Origin: Tetrapyrgos nigripes | Taxonomy: Eukaryota; Basidiomycota; Agaricomycetes; Agaricales; Campanellaceae | NCBI GenBank assembly: GCA_013368315.1 | Contig: JAACJM010000299.1 | Span: 1-64,000 of the forward strand | Length of the DNA: 64,000 nt | Reading direction: 5' to 3' | Shown here: piece after piece, positions 22,639 to 34,042 of the stretch | Layout of the letters: each line of letters begins with the position of its first letter | Numbering within the stretch: the first letter of the stretch is position 1 | Position numbers and translations under genes: made by a program | The notes under the pieces: generated by a model | What the model was told of the DNA's origin: nothing | Database searches by the model: none | The model's input: only the letters and a program-made list of their open reading frames with translations

Positions 22639-24054
22639 ATGTCCGTCAATCCAAACCCAACCGTCGCCCTAAAACTTAATCCCAACTTTGTGCTGGAACC
22701 GGCTGAACCTGTCGTCAACGCGGATTTGGGACAGAGGATTGTTGTTGTACTTGGGTGAGTTTTTGACGTTTATTCAGCTTTCCGCACATACTAACGTCCG
22801 GCCTCAGCGCCAATGTTGGTCTAGGATTCGAAGCTTCCAAGCATTTTGCAAGGATGACTCCCGCAAAACTTGTCATGGCATGTCGTAGCGAAGCTAAGGG
22901 AAAGGAGGCAGTGGAAGGTGTGTATGAGAATCGTCTACGTGAAAATGTGCACCCACTGACGTTTGAAAAAACCCTTACTTCATTCCAATTCCACGAAAAA
23001 GAGGTCAAGAAAGCAACTGGGTTCGAAGCCATTGAACTGCGTATCATCGATCTCAGTAGTTTCGCGTCTGTGCGGGACTTCGCCAACAAGTATGTGAAGG
23101 AAATTGGTCAGCTTGATATCCTTGTGGCGAATGCAGCAATGCTACCTGTTAAATACGAATCAACGGTCGATGGATGGGAGACGTCGTGAGTTTCACCAAG
23201 ACTACTTACAAACTTGACTTCAGCGGTCTGAGGCGTCCATCTCCAGACTTCAAGTGAATTATCTGTCTCTCGCTCTCTTGACGTTCCTACTTCTGCCCAG
23301 TTTAATCGACGCAGCAAAAGAAGCCAAGTACAAGCCTAGGATCGTCGTCATTTCCAGCAGCATGCACGAGCAGACACAACTCGACGATACAGTGATTAGA
23401 GCCCATTCCATTCTAAAACAGATGAACGATGAGCATTATGCTGGTGATCCAGAGTATGTCACTTAAGTTCAGCTGTCTCATCAGGGAGTTGACTCACTTT
23501 ACCGAAACAGGATCATCAAGAGACGTTATTCCGACACGAAATGTAAGTCTAATCTGATCTTGGCGTGAACTTTGATTCAACCGAGCGATTAATTGACAGT
23601 ATTTGGAGTCTTTTTCGTCTGTGAGCTAAATGAGCGACTATCGAGGTCCAATCCGTCCATCATCATCAATGTCACTGACCCTGGGCGCTGCGAGTCTCAC
23701 TTGTCAAGAAACTTCCCGGATGCAGTGAAACAGCAGATCCAAGCAATGAACCTGCAGAAATACACAACTGAGGAGGGAAGTCGCGCTTTAGTATATGGAG
23801 CTGTAGGTGAAGTTGGGAAGGACAATGAAGAAGAGTTGCGGGGCGCGCACATCCGGAGGACACGGAAAATCCAGTACGGAGAATTTGTCGTTGGGGAGAC
23901 CGGACAGAACCTGCAGAAAAGATTATGGGTAAGCACTACAAATTTTCCGTCAGATCCCAAACTGACGTATTTCCTCTAGAATGAGCTGATCGAAACGCTC
24001 TGTAAAGCCGACACTGAGGTGGAGGAGGTGATAGTAAAATACTCACTTCAGTGA
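22639..24054 (+). CDS. Short-chain dehydrogenase/reductase (SDR superfamily)
   Basis: NAD(P)-dependent oxidoreductase of the SDR superfamily. The start MSVNPNPTVALKLNP at 22639 precedes the Rossmann strand RIVVVLGANVGLGFEASKHF. The usual TG-x3-G-x-G motif appears as L-G-A-N-V-G-L-G, so the first Thr is replaced. Further motifs are LVMACRSE, IIDLSSFASVRDF, LDILVANAA (NAG-type), catalytic Ser in IVVISSS, the active-site Tyr/Lys pair in YSDTK, and TDPGRCESHLS. The start lies 108 codons ahead of some internal ATGs and is supported by continuous coding into the first intron (donor after 22754). Five short introns are needed. The protein ends IVKYSLQ. General layout resembles fungal retinol-dehydrogenase-like and steroid-reductase-like SDRs; substrate cannot be read from sequence. 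It lies next to a decayed acyltransferase but I see no cluster. Confidence 0.85.
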
Positions 24055-24768
24055 TGTATAATCGAAGACGTACATATCGGGAGGCGGATCCTATCTTCGA
24101 TTAATTGCAGCTTACTCTGGGGATGTGAAGATGGGTTTAATCGTTTTCCGCTTCCACCACCGCGGCGGCGGCAACTTCTTCCAGAGGCTTGTCGAGTACA
24201 TAGTACTAGTCGAGTGACTCAGGTCCTCCACTCGCTGACCTCCCGAACTTTTCTTGCGTCCCTTCTGTTGCCATTGGGCTCTGTCTGCAAGTCCTCCGAG
24301 ATGCATCATCACTGCAATAATCATCGATTTTCCGACTTTGATTGGACGTTGCGGTGTCGTTCATCCCTCACCACCACATTTACCATGGGGATCTACAGCA
24401 ATCTCAAAGCTGCGAGCTCGTCCGATTCATGGCAATGGTCAATCCTTGTAGTTACCCATCGCCTCCTGGACCCCCAGCCTATCAGAACTTGGTCCTAGCC
24501 CGGGTAATACACTCCTCCCCTTCCAAAAATACTGTTCTTTATGTGGTAAGAGTATGCATGTAATCACCTTGGCAGTCCGACAGCCGTTGTGCGGGATATA
24601 TAGGCGAACGGGAAAACTTGTCCTCGTTGGAAATTCATTTTTAAAAAAAATCATTTGTTTATAAGGCTTCCTACCTAAACCTCTCCGTTCGTTCCCTTCT
24701 ATCCCTCACCCAAGTTTCCTTACTTTATCTATAGTTGTTTCTCTTTCTCGATTTTGCTTATTCCAGAA
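24055..24768. other. Intergenic, 714 bp
   Basis: No supported gene. A pyrimidine-rich stretch at 24670-24760 precedes the first ATG of the decayed acyltransferase and looks like a fungal core promoter. Confidence 0.45.
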
Positions 24769-26712
24769 TGGCTCTGGTTCAGCAAATCTACTCTAGGCCC
24801 TCGGTCACAAATCAAGTCACTCGTTCTCTTCCGTCTCTTCACTTCACCGCGGCCGACAGTGTCCATTATGTTCGACGACTACACGGTAGAGAGAGGCTAT
24901 CAGCAGCACAAATGTGAGTTTGAGATCCTTGACGAGCTTCATTTCTCTAGATTTCCTAATTGTTTTCGCTCTTCCTTCAGGCAACACTGTGCCGGATTTG
25001 GCTAAATTATTGCCATAGGAGACCTGGAGCTCAAGGCTTTGCTGACGAAAGAAGAATTCGAACCATTTGTCCGTAGTGCATGGATGAGTCTCCGCCACAA
25101 GTGTCCTTGGACGGCCCTACGGAGTCCGGACATCCTCACTCGAATGAGGCGAGCCCCACGCTTATACGTTCACTTATGAAAAGCTGACGTTGGAAGATCT
25201 GTCGTTGGTGAAGAAGTGGGCTGATGAGACGATTGTTTGGAGGACGGAATCAGTCAATTTTGCTGAGGGCCAGCAAGTGTTGAAGGAGCCTTACTGGAAA
25301 CCTGCTGACGGGCGGTATGTTTTGGAGTTACATCTCGTGAAGAATCGCGAACATGATCGGTGGATCATTATGTGAGTCTCACCTCCGTCTCACCTTCGTC
25401 TCATATTTCTTTACTCAAGTATTCTATGAATCAGGATTTCTGGTCCTCATTGACTGACGGACGGACGAGGTATGTTCCCCGTCATCGACCAGTACTATCG
25501 CTGTCTTCAGGCTGTACTGGATGGTCCGGCACCCACCCGGAGCGCTTTGCCATGGGTGAAGAGGTCACAAGGCTACCTCCGTCTGCTATCGAAATCATTC
25601 CAAACACTGGAGATGTTGTCGCCAACTTACCTCCACCACCGTCGGTGCGTGTTCTTCTCTGTTCACTTCATAGTTTTCCCTGAAATGGTTCACATTCAGA
25701 CCCTCTTCGTCAGGCCAGCTGTAGAGCGGATCCCAGGTCGTCCTGAAAGCATTGATGCCCGTATCGCTTTGTCTAAAGAGCAAACCCAAGCCTTCAATCT
25801 CGCTTGTAAGCGACACCAGATTACCGCCACTGTTGCCATCAATTCCATACTCGTTTTGGCGGAGTTGGAGAGCCTTCTGCAACTGGCAAAGGAGAAGAGT
25901 CCCAAGCAGTAGTATGCTCAGCTCGTCAGCCAGTACGAGTCAGTCGAAGGCTTCCCGCTAGTGGGTAACATTGTATCTGTGGTACGTGGAAATTTTGAGG
26001 GTCTCCAGAACGTTAGTATGCATAATGCTGACCACGATGTTAATTCATTTAGCGCGAATTCCTTTCGCCCTATTGGGCTAGTATCACTGGAAACACTGGC
26101 ACTGCAGGCAATGTTAGTAACCTGGGATTCCCTACTTACCACGACATGAAGGCTGTTCGCAAGTGTATGCAGCTCGGACCAGACGGCACATTCATTAAGA
26201 ACCTTGGACCACAAACATTCTGGAAAGGACTTTGTGTTAACACGCAGGAAGTGCTCAGAGGAGGAGCAAAGGTACGATCTCTCTCTTTCAAGATTTTGCC
26301 TGCTTGCTGATGCATGTTTCCATGATTCAGGCAACACCTCATATGTACCACGTCAGTGCCAACATGACTGAAGATACGGCTCATACCATCCGCGAAACTG
26401 TGATTGGTCCTGTCGGTGTGCTGCCCTCATCACTGGGTAATCTGGAGAGGCTGGATTGGTTTACCCCCTTCCGTCCATCAGTCGCCTGGCAGACGCCCAA
26501 CACTGCGTTCGCTGTGCATGATTGGCACTTTGGTGTGCGGGTTGCAGATACTCCTTCATATGTGGTGCACTCCGAGTCGTGGATTCCGATGGAAGCTGAC
26601 TATCAATATTCAGGGTGCGTCCAACTACCACACGGAGAAGTCCTGGAATATTTTCGCGAGCGTGTTGAGGGATACGATGGAGCAGCTATTATCGTTAAAA
26701 GTAGTGCTTTAG
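24769..26712 (+). pseudogene. Condensation-domain-like (CoA-dependent acyltransferase fold) pseudogene
   Basis: Segments fit the condensation/acyltransferase fold in order: VRSAWMSLRHKCPWTAL, LSLVKKWADETIVWR, the H-x3-D-G core at 25448-25468 (SGPH-stop-LTDGRG), FPVIDQYYRCLQAVLDG, ARIALSKEQTQAFNLACK, REFLSPYWASITGNTG, VSNLGFPTYHDM, and a C-terminal NYHTEKSWNIFASVLRD. Such proteins transfer acyl groups to alcohols or amines. The frame is broken at several points: a TAA in the second exon near 25003-25005, shifts between 25120 and 25165, an in-frame TGA at 25451-25453 inside the catalytic H-x3-D motif, an in-frame TAG at 25910-25912, and a one-base shift near 26610. Flanking frames are otherwise well kept, so decay is recent. 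Start is uncertain. Confidence 0.72.
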
Positions 26713-27055
26713 ACACTGATACTATACACATAAGTTTATCTATATACTATAAGTAACGTCCTATTTTCTATTTATTGTTCCAAATTCCAATATTGTTCAA
26801 ATAGTACCCAGTCTTGAAATTGAATTTTGGTCACTTTGCGATTGAAAAGACTGACTGGAGTTGGGGCAGCGAGGAACTAGGTACACTCGATGGTTGTGGC
26901 CTTCCGGTCTGACAGATTGTCGACGACAATACATACGGCGTTTGCAGATACTAGACGTGGTCGCGCCCACACTTTTCCGCTGCCGTGAGAATGCATTTTG
27001 CCAGAACTTTGACTCTTTCTTTTCTCCGAGTCCTCATCGAGTTTCCTTCCTCAGC

Positions 27056-27481
27056 ATGCTCGATCTAGGGCATATTGATTGCCAGTCAAAATTCTTCCGC
27101 GTTTGTGAATGGAGACTGGATGGAGTAGGTCCTGAGTACGAGTTCTGACTTCTGATTTCTTCCACTTTGCCTGGTCCGATGCAAAGCTTTTTGCTGACAT
27201 TTTAAGTTTTTCATCTTTCTGGAGAACAAGATTCAGGTTACGCGAGCCCTACAGAAGCATACTTTATCAATTTTGACTTCGACAACGACGTTCACGAAGA
27301 AACCATAAACGCAAGAATTTTAATTGCTAAAGACTTTGAAGAGCTAGCACAGTGGCCATGTCGATGCAAAATTCATCCACTGACCGACGGTCGCAAGTTG
27401 GTCGCAAAAACAATGTCTAGTTACGTCGAGTCAGAGTCGGAGTACGTGATGATTGGACCATTGGGTCAAGAAGTTGGGTAA
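27056..27481 (+). CDS. Small two-exon protein, uncharacterised, candidate
   Basis: Exon 1 (27056-27128) starts MLDLGHIDCQSKFFRVCEW and joins in frame to exon 2 (27237-27481), which encodes GYASPTEAYFINFDFDND, ARILIAKDFEELAQWPC and VMIGPLGQEVG before TAA. Donor GTCCTG and acceptor ATTCAG are usable and the join gives about 105 residues without stops. Acidic and aromatic residues are spread as in a globular protein. I do not recognise it. The true start may lie further upstream, since the frame stays open back to about 26861. No signal peptide or membrane segment. Confidence 0.4.
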
Positions 27482-27947
27482 GTCCTCATGTCTTCGGCTC
27501 ACTTTTCCATTATTTTCTCCTGGAGACGACAATCTCTATCCTTTCTTCTTTGCGCACTTAGCTCAGCTCACTTTGATACTTGCTGCACATGTCGTCACGG
27601 GTGTATGAGGCCCCCAGCGTCCAAGCTAATTTAATGCAATTTTCTAAGGCCAAAGAATCCTGTTACCTTCGGCCCATCAAGCGTCATAACCTCAGAGTCA
27701 CAAGACCCTAGGCCCTTAAACCCTTACCTACGTCCTGCCATGATCGGAGTGTCGTATCTTTGGAAATTCGGGACAAACCGCGCCAATGTCTACACGGCCC
27801 TCTCTGTGCCTTGTTCCAGAACGTCAAATGGAAGATCATAGGATACGAAGTACTGAAATTCCAGAGGCCTCCATATATTTAACCAACATTCTAAGCTACT
27901 CCCCTCAGGCTCAAGACCTCGGCCCCGTCCCAACCGTTGCAGAAACC

Positions 27948-28300
27948 ATGCGCTTTTCCCTTCCGTCACTACTCAGGATCACGGTCGCGGTCGCAACTTT
28001 TCAAAGTGTCCAGGCAGGACTCCTCGCTTATGGGATTTGTCAGACTGGTGAGTTTATCTTTACCGTCTCCTTGCACTTGCAGTTCCTCTTTCTTGCCTTC
28101 TTGAATCTTTTCCTGGGACTCCTTATCTTTATTCAGGTTGCAACACTCTCGCCGTAGCTTGTTACTCGGCTGCCGGTGCCACTTTTGGCACCGTTGTTGC
28201 CTCAGCGGCTACTCCTGCCGCCATTCTCGCTTGCAATGCTGCCTTGGGGAAGTGTTCTGCCGCCTGTGCAGCCGTCACGTTGGTTGCTCCTACTCCTTGA
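27948..28300 (+). CDS. Small cysteine-rich secreted protein (zygote-specific-like fungal family)
   Basis: Two exons (27948-28047 and 28137-28300) give an 87-residue protein. MRFSLPSLLRITVAVATF with a following QSVQA is a signal peptide. The mature part AGLLAYGICQTGCNTLAV, then ACYSAAGATFGTVVASA, then ILACNAALGKCSAACAAV has six cysteines spaced through a small Ala/Gly-rich body, ending VAPTP. I recall this AYGICQTGCN pattern from short secreted proteins of Agaricomycetes that databases often label zygote-specific-like; the label carries no tested function and I hold it loosely. A/T-rich ATATATTTA near 27872 may be the TATA element. A broken relative follows at 28847. Confidence 0.75.
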
Positions 28301-28846
28301 GGTCGAAATGTCAACCAAGGAAAAGCAGAAGTGAGTGTATTTCACTGGGAGCATGCGTTTGTCTGGGAACTGTTGTCCACGTATAGATTGTGATTTGACG
28401 CAAAGAGGACTAGTAGAAAGGTTCATCAACGATGGTCATTGTCAATTTTCGAGTTTTGTACACAGAGTATACATACATTTGTTTAGGAAATCGAAATGAA
28501 GATTGAAGACCTTGTACCTACATGCCATTCTTCGTGCTGACACGTCCGTCTCAGTGTCCCGTCCTCTGTCAGTGTGACTGCTTGCACCTGTCCAGATTCT
28601 CAACTTTTGGATGTGAACCACACGCGGACCTAATTCTAGCGCTCTTTGTGCCGTGTTATCCTGATTTGAAGAGTCCGTGAGTTACCCGTCATCTTCAAAG
28701 CTATGCTTCTTTCTGCCTTTCCATCTTCTATTTTCTAGTCAGTTCTGCAACTACGAGCGTCAAAACTAGAACTTATAAGAGGTCTCAAATTTTTTATTCT
28801 TCGGGACCCACCTACTGTCGAATATCCAATACTCCAGAACGCTGCG

Positions 28847-29133
28847 ATGCGCTTCTTTACCTCCAGCCTTGCCAAAATCACCCTCACCCTCATCGTCGTC
28901 GGGTTTGCGATTTTTCCAATCGTTCAAGTCGACGCCGGATCTCTTGCCCATCAACTCTTTTTGACCGGTAAGTCATGAGTTTTTCGCCTCTCCATTGGCC
29001 TCTTGGGCCTGCTCTCCTTTATCTGCAGTCGTCTCCTTCCTTCTCTTGATCTATCTATCCTTCCTGAACCTCTCCTAACCCTTTTTTTACAGCTTGTCGC
29101 ACCCCTACTTTGGCCTGCGACGGCGGCTTGTAA
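28847..29133 (+). pseudogene. Broken relative of the adjacent small cysteine-rich secreted protein
   Basis: The first exon starts MRFFTSSLAKITLTLIVVGF, a signal peptide in the same position and length class as the gene at 27948, and ends at a GTAAGT donor near 28970. After the acceptor TTTTTTACAG the next exon reads ACRTPTLACDGGL then TAA at 29131-29133, stopping where the intact gene continues with its central Ala/Gly body. In another frame the following bases read ATAACNEGCNAT, resembling the ACNAALGKC segment of the intact copy. I infer a tandem duplicate disabled by a frame change. It could instead be a short diverged secreted peptide. Confidence 0.45.
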
Positions 29134-30596
29134 CGAAGGGTGTAATGCAACGCGTGATTATCGTGAATTTTGAAGGGACGATGCGGCTAGCAACCACTGC
29201 CATTGGGATGAGAGCCCCGTGCGTCCAGAAAGCCCTAGAGTATCAATATAAACTTGACAAGGGTTCATGGACTCATTCTTGGACCCAGAGTCGTCGACTC
29301 AATGAAGACTAAGTCAATTTCTCCAGGATAGGCTTCAAGACCGTTTCCATCGCTCGATATGATGCGTCTTTACTGCGAAAAGAGAGCGTTATTCTGATTG
29401 TGAAAGCACTTTGGGCGAGAAGGGACGTGGCCTTTGTATGTGGCGTAGTGGATGACGAATACGGGAGGCGGATGAGGAATATGCTGGACATTTGAGCGTG
29501 AGAACCTAGGTAGTGGATAACTTCTAACATTCCTGCAGCATCAGGCGAGCTTATAACCATCTCGAGTGTGGCAGCGCAAACCAGCGTTGAAACCTGTTGA
29601 AAGAGAATACGATGGATTTTCGCAAGTTTTTCGAGCCATCCATCCGACGCGTGATAGTTGTAGAACTTCTCATGCGGCCAATCTTCCGATCCCTGGAAAG
29701 GACTGCATTAAAAGCACGGCGTAGGATGACGTTATAGCTGCGATTTGCAGGTGCCTGAATATCTTCGATTCTGACCGGTATTTGCTGAGCCTGAAAGCGA
29801 AACTCGTCGGATGCCTATGCAGCTTTCTGCTTCAGAGCCAATTCAGAGGAGCGCTCGAGGGGCAGCCGCTGTCTGACAGCCAAGCGCTGAAATTTTGGAA
29901 AACGGTGAAAATCCGTTTCTAGTTCGAGAGGGCACAAGTTCCAGTAGGAAAAGTCAATAGAGGATCATATGGGAAAGCTATACTATTATAATGGCGCCTC
30001 CTGATATGCACCCACAACTTGGCGATGAAAGATTTCAGGATATCTGCATCAAAGCCATGACCTGTGAGACGAACGCGGCATCCAACAAGCGTGAGTATCA
30101 GAGAGGGAGATTGACGTTCCACCGTTGAGCAGCGTCAATGATGCAATTAGCAGATGCCAGAAGCGAACAAATCATCAAAGGAGTCAGGACACACAGAAAC
30201 TTGAATGAGACGGGTAACAAGCTGACAAAGGTGTCCGAGAAGAACTGAGGTACATCAGTGAACCATAAACTCTAGAGTCAGCATTTATACCGCCAAAAAA
30301 GACGACTTGAAAGAAACTTGGCCACGTCCACACGTTCGGATGAAGAAGGCATCAATAGGAAAGTCAGCAAATGAAGCTTGACATTTGTTGGAATACGTGT
30401 AAGTGACGTCAGACCTGGCTCGCACACGAGACCTTTTAAACAAGACGTCAGCTTCCCTCGCACCACCACCACCACCACCGTTCGAAGCACTCAAGACTTC
30501 TCTCTATCTTGGAACTTTTTCTCTCTCTACATACCACCCCTCATAATTGTTGACCCATAACCTCAATCCGATTCAGAGTCACCAACTAGCTTCACA
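29134..30596. other. Intergenic, 1.46 kb
   Basis: No supported gene. Minus-strand frames at 29309-29560 and 29919-30122 are short, unconnected and unrecognised; they could be gene remnants. A (CCA) trinucleotide run at 30466-30480 precedes the BAP31-like gene, and the last 150 bp are pyrimidine-rich as expected of its promoter. Confidence 0.45.
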
Positions 30597-31997
30597 ATGA
30601 CAATCTACTACTCCCTAACCTTTGCACTCCTCGCTGGAGAAATGATTACATTCTGCCTACTCGTGATGCCTCTACCCTACGCTTTGCGTAAGAGGATGTT
30701 CAGCTTCCTTTCAACGAGCCCCATTGTCGCAAAGTTGGCTTATGGGATAAAGATTAGTTTTATGTGAGTCCTTTGTCTATGTCTCTGTGTCTTCTCGCTG
30801 GGCCTTCCAGCTAGCTTGCTTGCTGCCTCAGCGTCATCTGTCATTGTACAGTGTACTAACTATTTTACCCGTGTTTTGCCTTCTTGCCCTTCTTTCATGT
30901 CTACATCTCGACGTCTCCGCTCACATTTGCGACTGACCATGGATGGACATGTCACAACGCACATACGTGTCGACGTTGCTGTGTCCTGTGTGCTCCCTAT
31001 GGCTCCATCTTGCACGTCGTCCCCGTTTTCCCGTTTTATCTCCTCACGTCACTGTACGCTATACAATACACCACGGACGTCAACGTGCCCGTGTACACGC
31101 AAACAGCTTCGTAGGCATCCTCTTCTTCGACGCCCTTCAACGCATGTTCCGTATCACCGCCGAATCCGAAATGGCAAAATCAGGCCAAGGTCAACATATG
31201 GGTGATGTTCGTACAGAGACCAATTTTGCTGCGAGGAAGTTTTAGTGAGTACAAGCAATCTTCGTTTTCACCATGAGTTTTGTATTCCAGTTCACCTTCT
31301 ATGCTTTTCTTTTCCTCTTTCGAATTTGTCGTGTTCGCGTCTGTCTTTGTCTACTTCGATGTTTTTTATTTTACGTCATTCTATATTTCGCTCGCGTTTT
31401 TTTTTTTCAACACCTTACTTCTTCATCTTCCCAAGTCTGGAATTCTGATTCTAGCGTCAACGTCCTGTTCTTCTACTTCTCCCTATTCTGGTGTCTACAC
31501 GTCATTCTTTCTGTAACTAACGTCTCTCACCTACAGCGCACAACGCAACACCTACCTCACCGGATTCACACTCTTCCTCTCTCTTGTGCTAATCCGTACA
31601 TTCTCCATCACTCTGGATCTGATCCACGTCCAGGAGGAGTATGCTAAGATTAAGGGGACTGGGAAGACTGGGTCCGGATCAGAATCGGGTAAGCGCATCG
31701 CTGGTTCTGCTTTTGATCACAACGATAGCAATACTGACTTCTTTTCTCTTCCTCTCTTCCTCTCTCCTTGCTCTCCTTCGCTTCACCTTCGTCTACTCTC
31801 AATAAACTCTTACCCACCAACCCCACCAAAAAATAATCAAAAAAGACAAAGACAAGCAAATCGCAGAACTCAAACGCCAAGTGCGCGATTTTGAGACATT
31901 GAAGAATCAGGCAAAGTCTCAAGCGCAAGAGTATGATAGGCTTGCGGATAGATATAACAAGCTGGCTGGGGAGAAGGGAGCGGATAAGAAGGCTTAA
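30597..31997 (+). CDS. BAP31/Yet3-like endoplasmic reticulum membrane protein
   Basis: Member of the BAP31 family (yeast Yet1/Yet3), ER membrane proteins involved in sorting and export of membrane proteins. The start MTIYYSLTFALLAGEMITF at 30597 gives the first helix, followed by LPLPYALRKRMFSFL and VAKLAYGIKISFIFVGILFF for the second, and the hallmark DALQRMFRI. Exon 2 (from 31107) is joined through a 343-nt intron, long for this window. RNTYLTGFTLFLSLVLIRTF forms helix three. The cytosolic tail is a coiled coil (IAELKRQVRDFETLKNQ, YDRLADRYNKLAGEKGADKKA). It ends in KKA, where family members often carry a KKXX-type retrieval signal. Four exons; all joins keep frame. Confidence 0.9.
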
Positions 31998-32397
31998 AGG
32001 TCTAGGGTGATTAAGGGCGGAGTCATCGGCGTGTATGCGTGTTTGAGTGAAAAGGGAAAAAGGACGCTGAAAGCCCGAAGAGCTGCGAAGGAAAATGAAT
32101 GGACGTCGGTAAAGGCCATGGCCGTGGTTATAGTTGGTGTATGTATCTGAGAGTAGGGCTCGCAAGGTCTTTTTCCTGGTTTTTGTGTTGATACAAATTT
32201 CTTTCGCTGTCTGACTCTTTTTCTCTGTGTCTTATCATACAAACTTGGATTGCTCGCGATAATATGAATGTCAATGACAATGTGTCGTACGCCTCGTTGA
32301 GTACTTCTATCTCCTAAGCCCCCTTAATATCCGGGACAAAAAAAATGATTGTGTTTAGCTCCAACTTGTGGATTAAAATGTGGATAGCACAAAAAGC

Positions 32398-32640
32398 TAT
32401 CTAGTAAAGTCAACCACTGAGTCACCTCCCGTCCAAAAAAACCCAATTCCCTTTCGCTTCTCTTCTCTCATCTCTCATCAAGTATACCAACCAACAAACA
32501 ACCAAGGTCCACCTGAATGGTACTCTCTCTCGCCAGATCCTAACTTCGCCTAACGAAGTTAGACCTGAATGGTCCGGCTTAGTAGGTTCGTCCAGACTCC
32601 AGACTCCAGTTGCATCATCATGAGGAACTCGTACTTACAT
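32398..32640 (-). pseudogene. Stray copy of the 3' end of the agmatinase gene
   Basis: The stretch repeats, in the same orientation, the last exon and 3' flank of the ureohydrolase gene found at 33965-34145. Shared blocks include AAGTCAACCACTG, GTCACCTCCC, the CTTTCGCTT region, AAGGTCCACCTG and GTTGCATCATCATGAGGAAC. It encodes only YEFLMMMQL from the parent before diverging. Inside is an extra ~52-bp piece (32521-32572) bounded by CCTGAATGG on both sides and holding the palindrome TAACTTCGCCTAACGAAGTTA split by short arms. No function expected. Confidence 0.75.
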
Positions 32641-32857
32641 GCAAGTCCTATTTATAGACGAGTCCTTCTCCGGTCACTCCGCTCACCTGTCAGTGGCAAG
32701 TACGCTACTTACTTGTCATTCATCATCCGCAGTCAGGGGTTCTTCATTGACGTCTGATTGAGGTTGTTCCCCCAAGTCTAGGCCTACTTAAACCCCTTCT
32801 CAGTTCGTTCTCGAGTTGTACATTCCCCCAAAATCCTCACTGCTTCTGACACCCGCA

Positions 32858-33573
32858 ATGTCTATTATCACCTCAAGTTCTCGAAATTTCCCCTGGACCG
32901 TGGCTCAGACACTGCTCGTTCTGAGCTTCATCTCAACCACCTTGATCGTTGAGCCGATCAACGCTCTCCCTCTTCCAAGTCCTCTACCAGCTCCCGTGGC
33001 ACTCAGTTATCAAGGGACTTGGATATCTCTTCGAGCTTGTATGTTATGATGACTTACTCTTCGTTACTCCATAATATTTACTTCTACTTACATGGCATCT
33101 TCAACCCCACCGCAGTCAGAGATTCAGACGTTCCGCCGTACCACTATCAACAAGTGCCATTTATAGCTGTAGGTAAGTCGGTCTTGGGATTTGGATGATT
33201 TCGCTATATTTACTTTGTTGCCTCTTGTTGCCAAGCTGCCTCAGACTTACTTCCAGGGGCATTACAACCCTCAGGAAATACAGACAGTGCACTCGAATCC
33301 GACCCTGCTGACGAAACAGCATTCATTCCTCCAGATGGAGTTGCTACTATGAAAACCATCGCCCGGTCCTCTACTAGATCTTTCTTCACTGTACGTGGGT
33401 GGTCGGCGACCTGGACGGGGACTTTCACAAATCCAATGTCGACCAAATCCACCGCGGGCAGTGATACCGTTGATAGTTGTGGCAGAATGAGGGCTGGAAC
33501 GATAAAGGTGATTTGCTTGATGGTTGTTGCGGTGGGCGGGATGATTCTTGGGGTAGTTTCCGTAGTCTTTTGA
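32858..33573 (+). CDS. Small membrane-anchored or secreted protein, unrecognised
   Basis: Three exons give a protein starting MSIITSSSRNFPWTVAQTLL. The hydrophobic stretch TVAQTLLVLSFISTTLIV near residue 15 can act as signal peptide or anchor, followed by a Pro/Leu-rich segment (ALPLPSPLPAPVAL). Exon 2 encodes RDSDVPPYHYQQVPF; exon 3 has LESDPADETAFIPPDG, a Ser/Thr-rich part, and a C-terminal hydrophobic helix ICLMVVAVGGMILGVVSVVF that ends the protein. A signal peptide with a C-terminal hydrophobic end could also indicate GPI anchoring. It sits between the agmatinase gene and the stray copy of that gene's 3' end. An upstream in-frame ATG at 32816 is possible. Confidence 0.6.
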
Positions 33574-34042
33574 CGTTTCACTGTTGCGCTCTATCGCGGT
33601 TGCTCACACTCGAGATGTCTTCAATTTGGGAAACATTTTCTTTCTCAGCGGTCTTGAAGATGCCAGATATGTCGATGTATACCTTCGGTCGAAATCAGTC
33701 CCTTTTCCCTCCAGTGATTCTGACCTTCACCCGAACTTCATCATTACGCCGGGGACTAATGCACTCTCCTCGCTGGTTCCATCTCCGTGTTACCGGAAGA
33801 TACTGCGGGATCCTCACCGGTGGTGAGTCGTTACTTTGATAATATGTTAACGTTGTGGTAGAATACGATATTTTGTGTAGATTTAGACGTACTACCTTGA
33901 AGGTTTGGAATATATATAATCGTCGAAATTGGAATGTGGACGGCAGAAGCCTCCGCTGCTGCAAGCTAGGTGACTCGTAAAGTCAACCACTGGGTCACCT
34001 CCCCGGTCGAAGACTTGATTGATTCGCTTTCGCTTTCTCTTC

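Noticed and set aside
30466..30480. CRISPR-like or minisatellite array
   Set aside because: Only a short CCA trinucleotide run; no spaced repeats anywhere in the window resemble a CRISPR array, and the DNA is eukaryotic.
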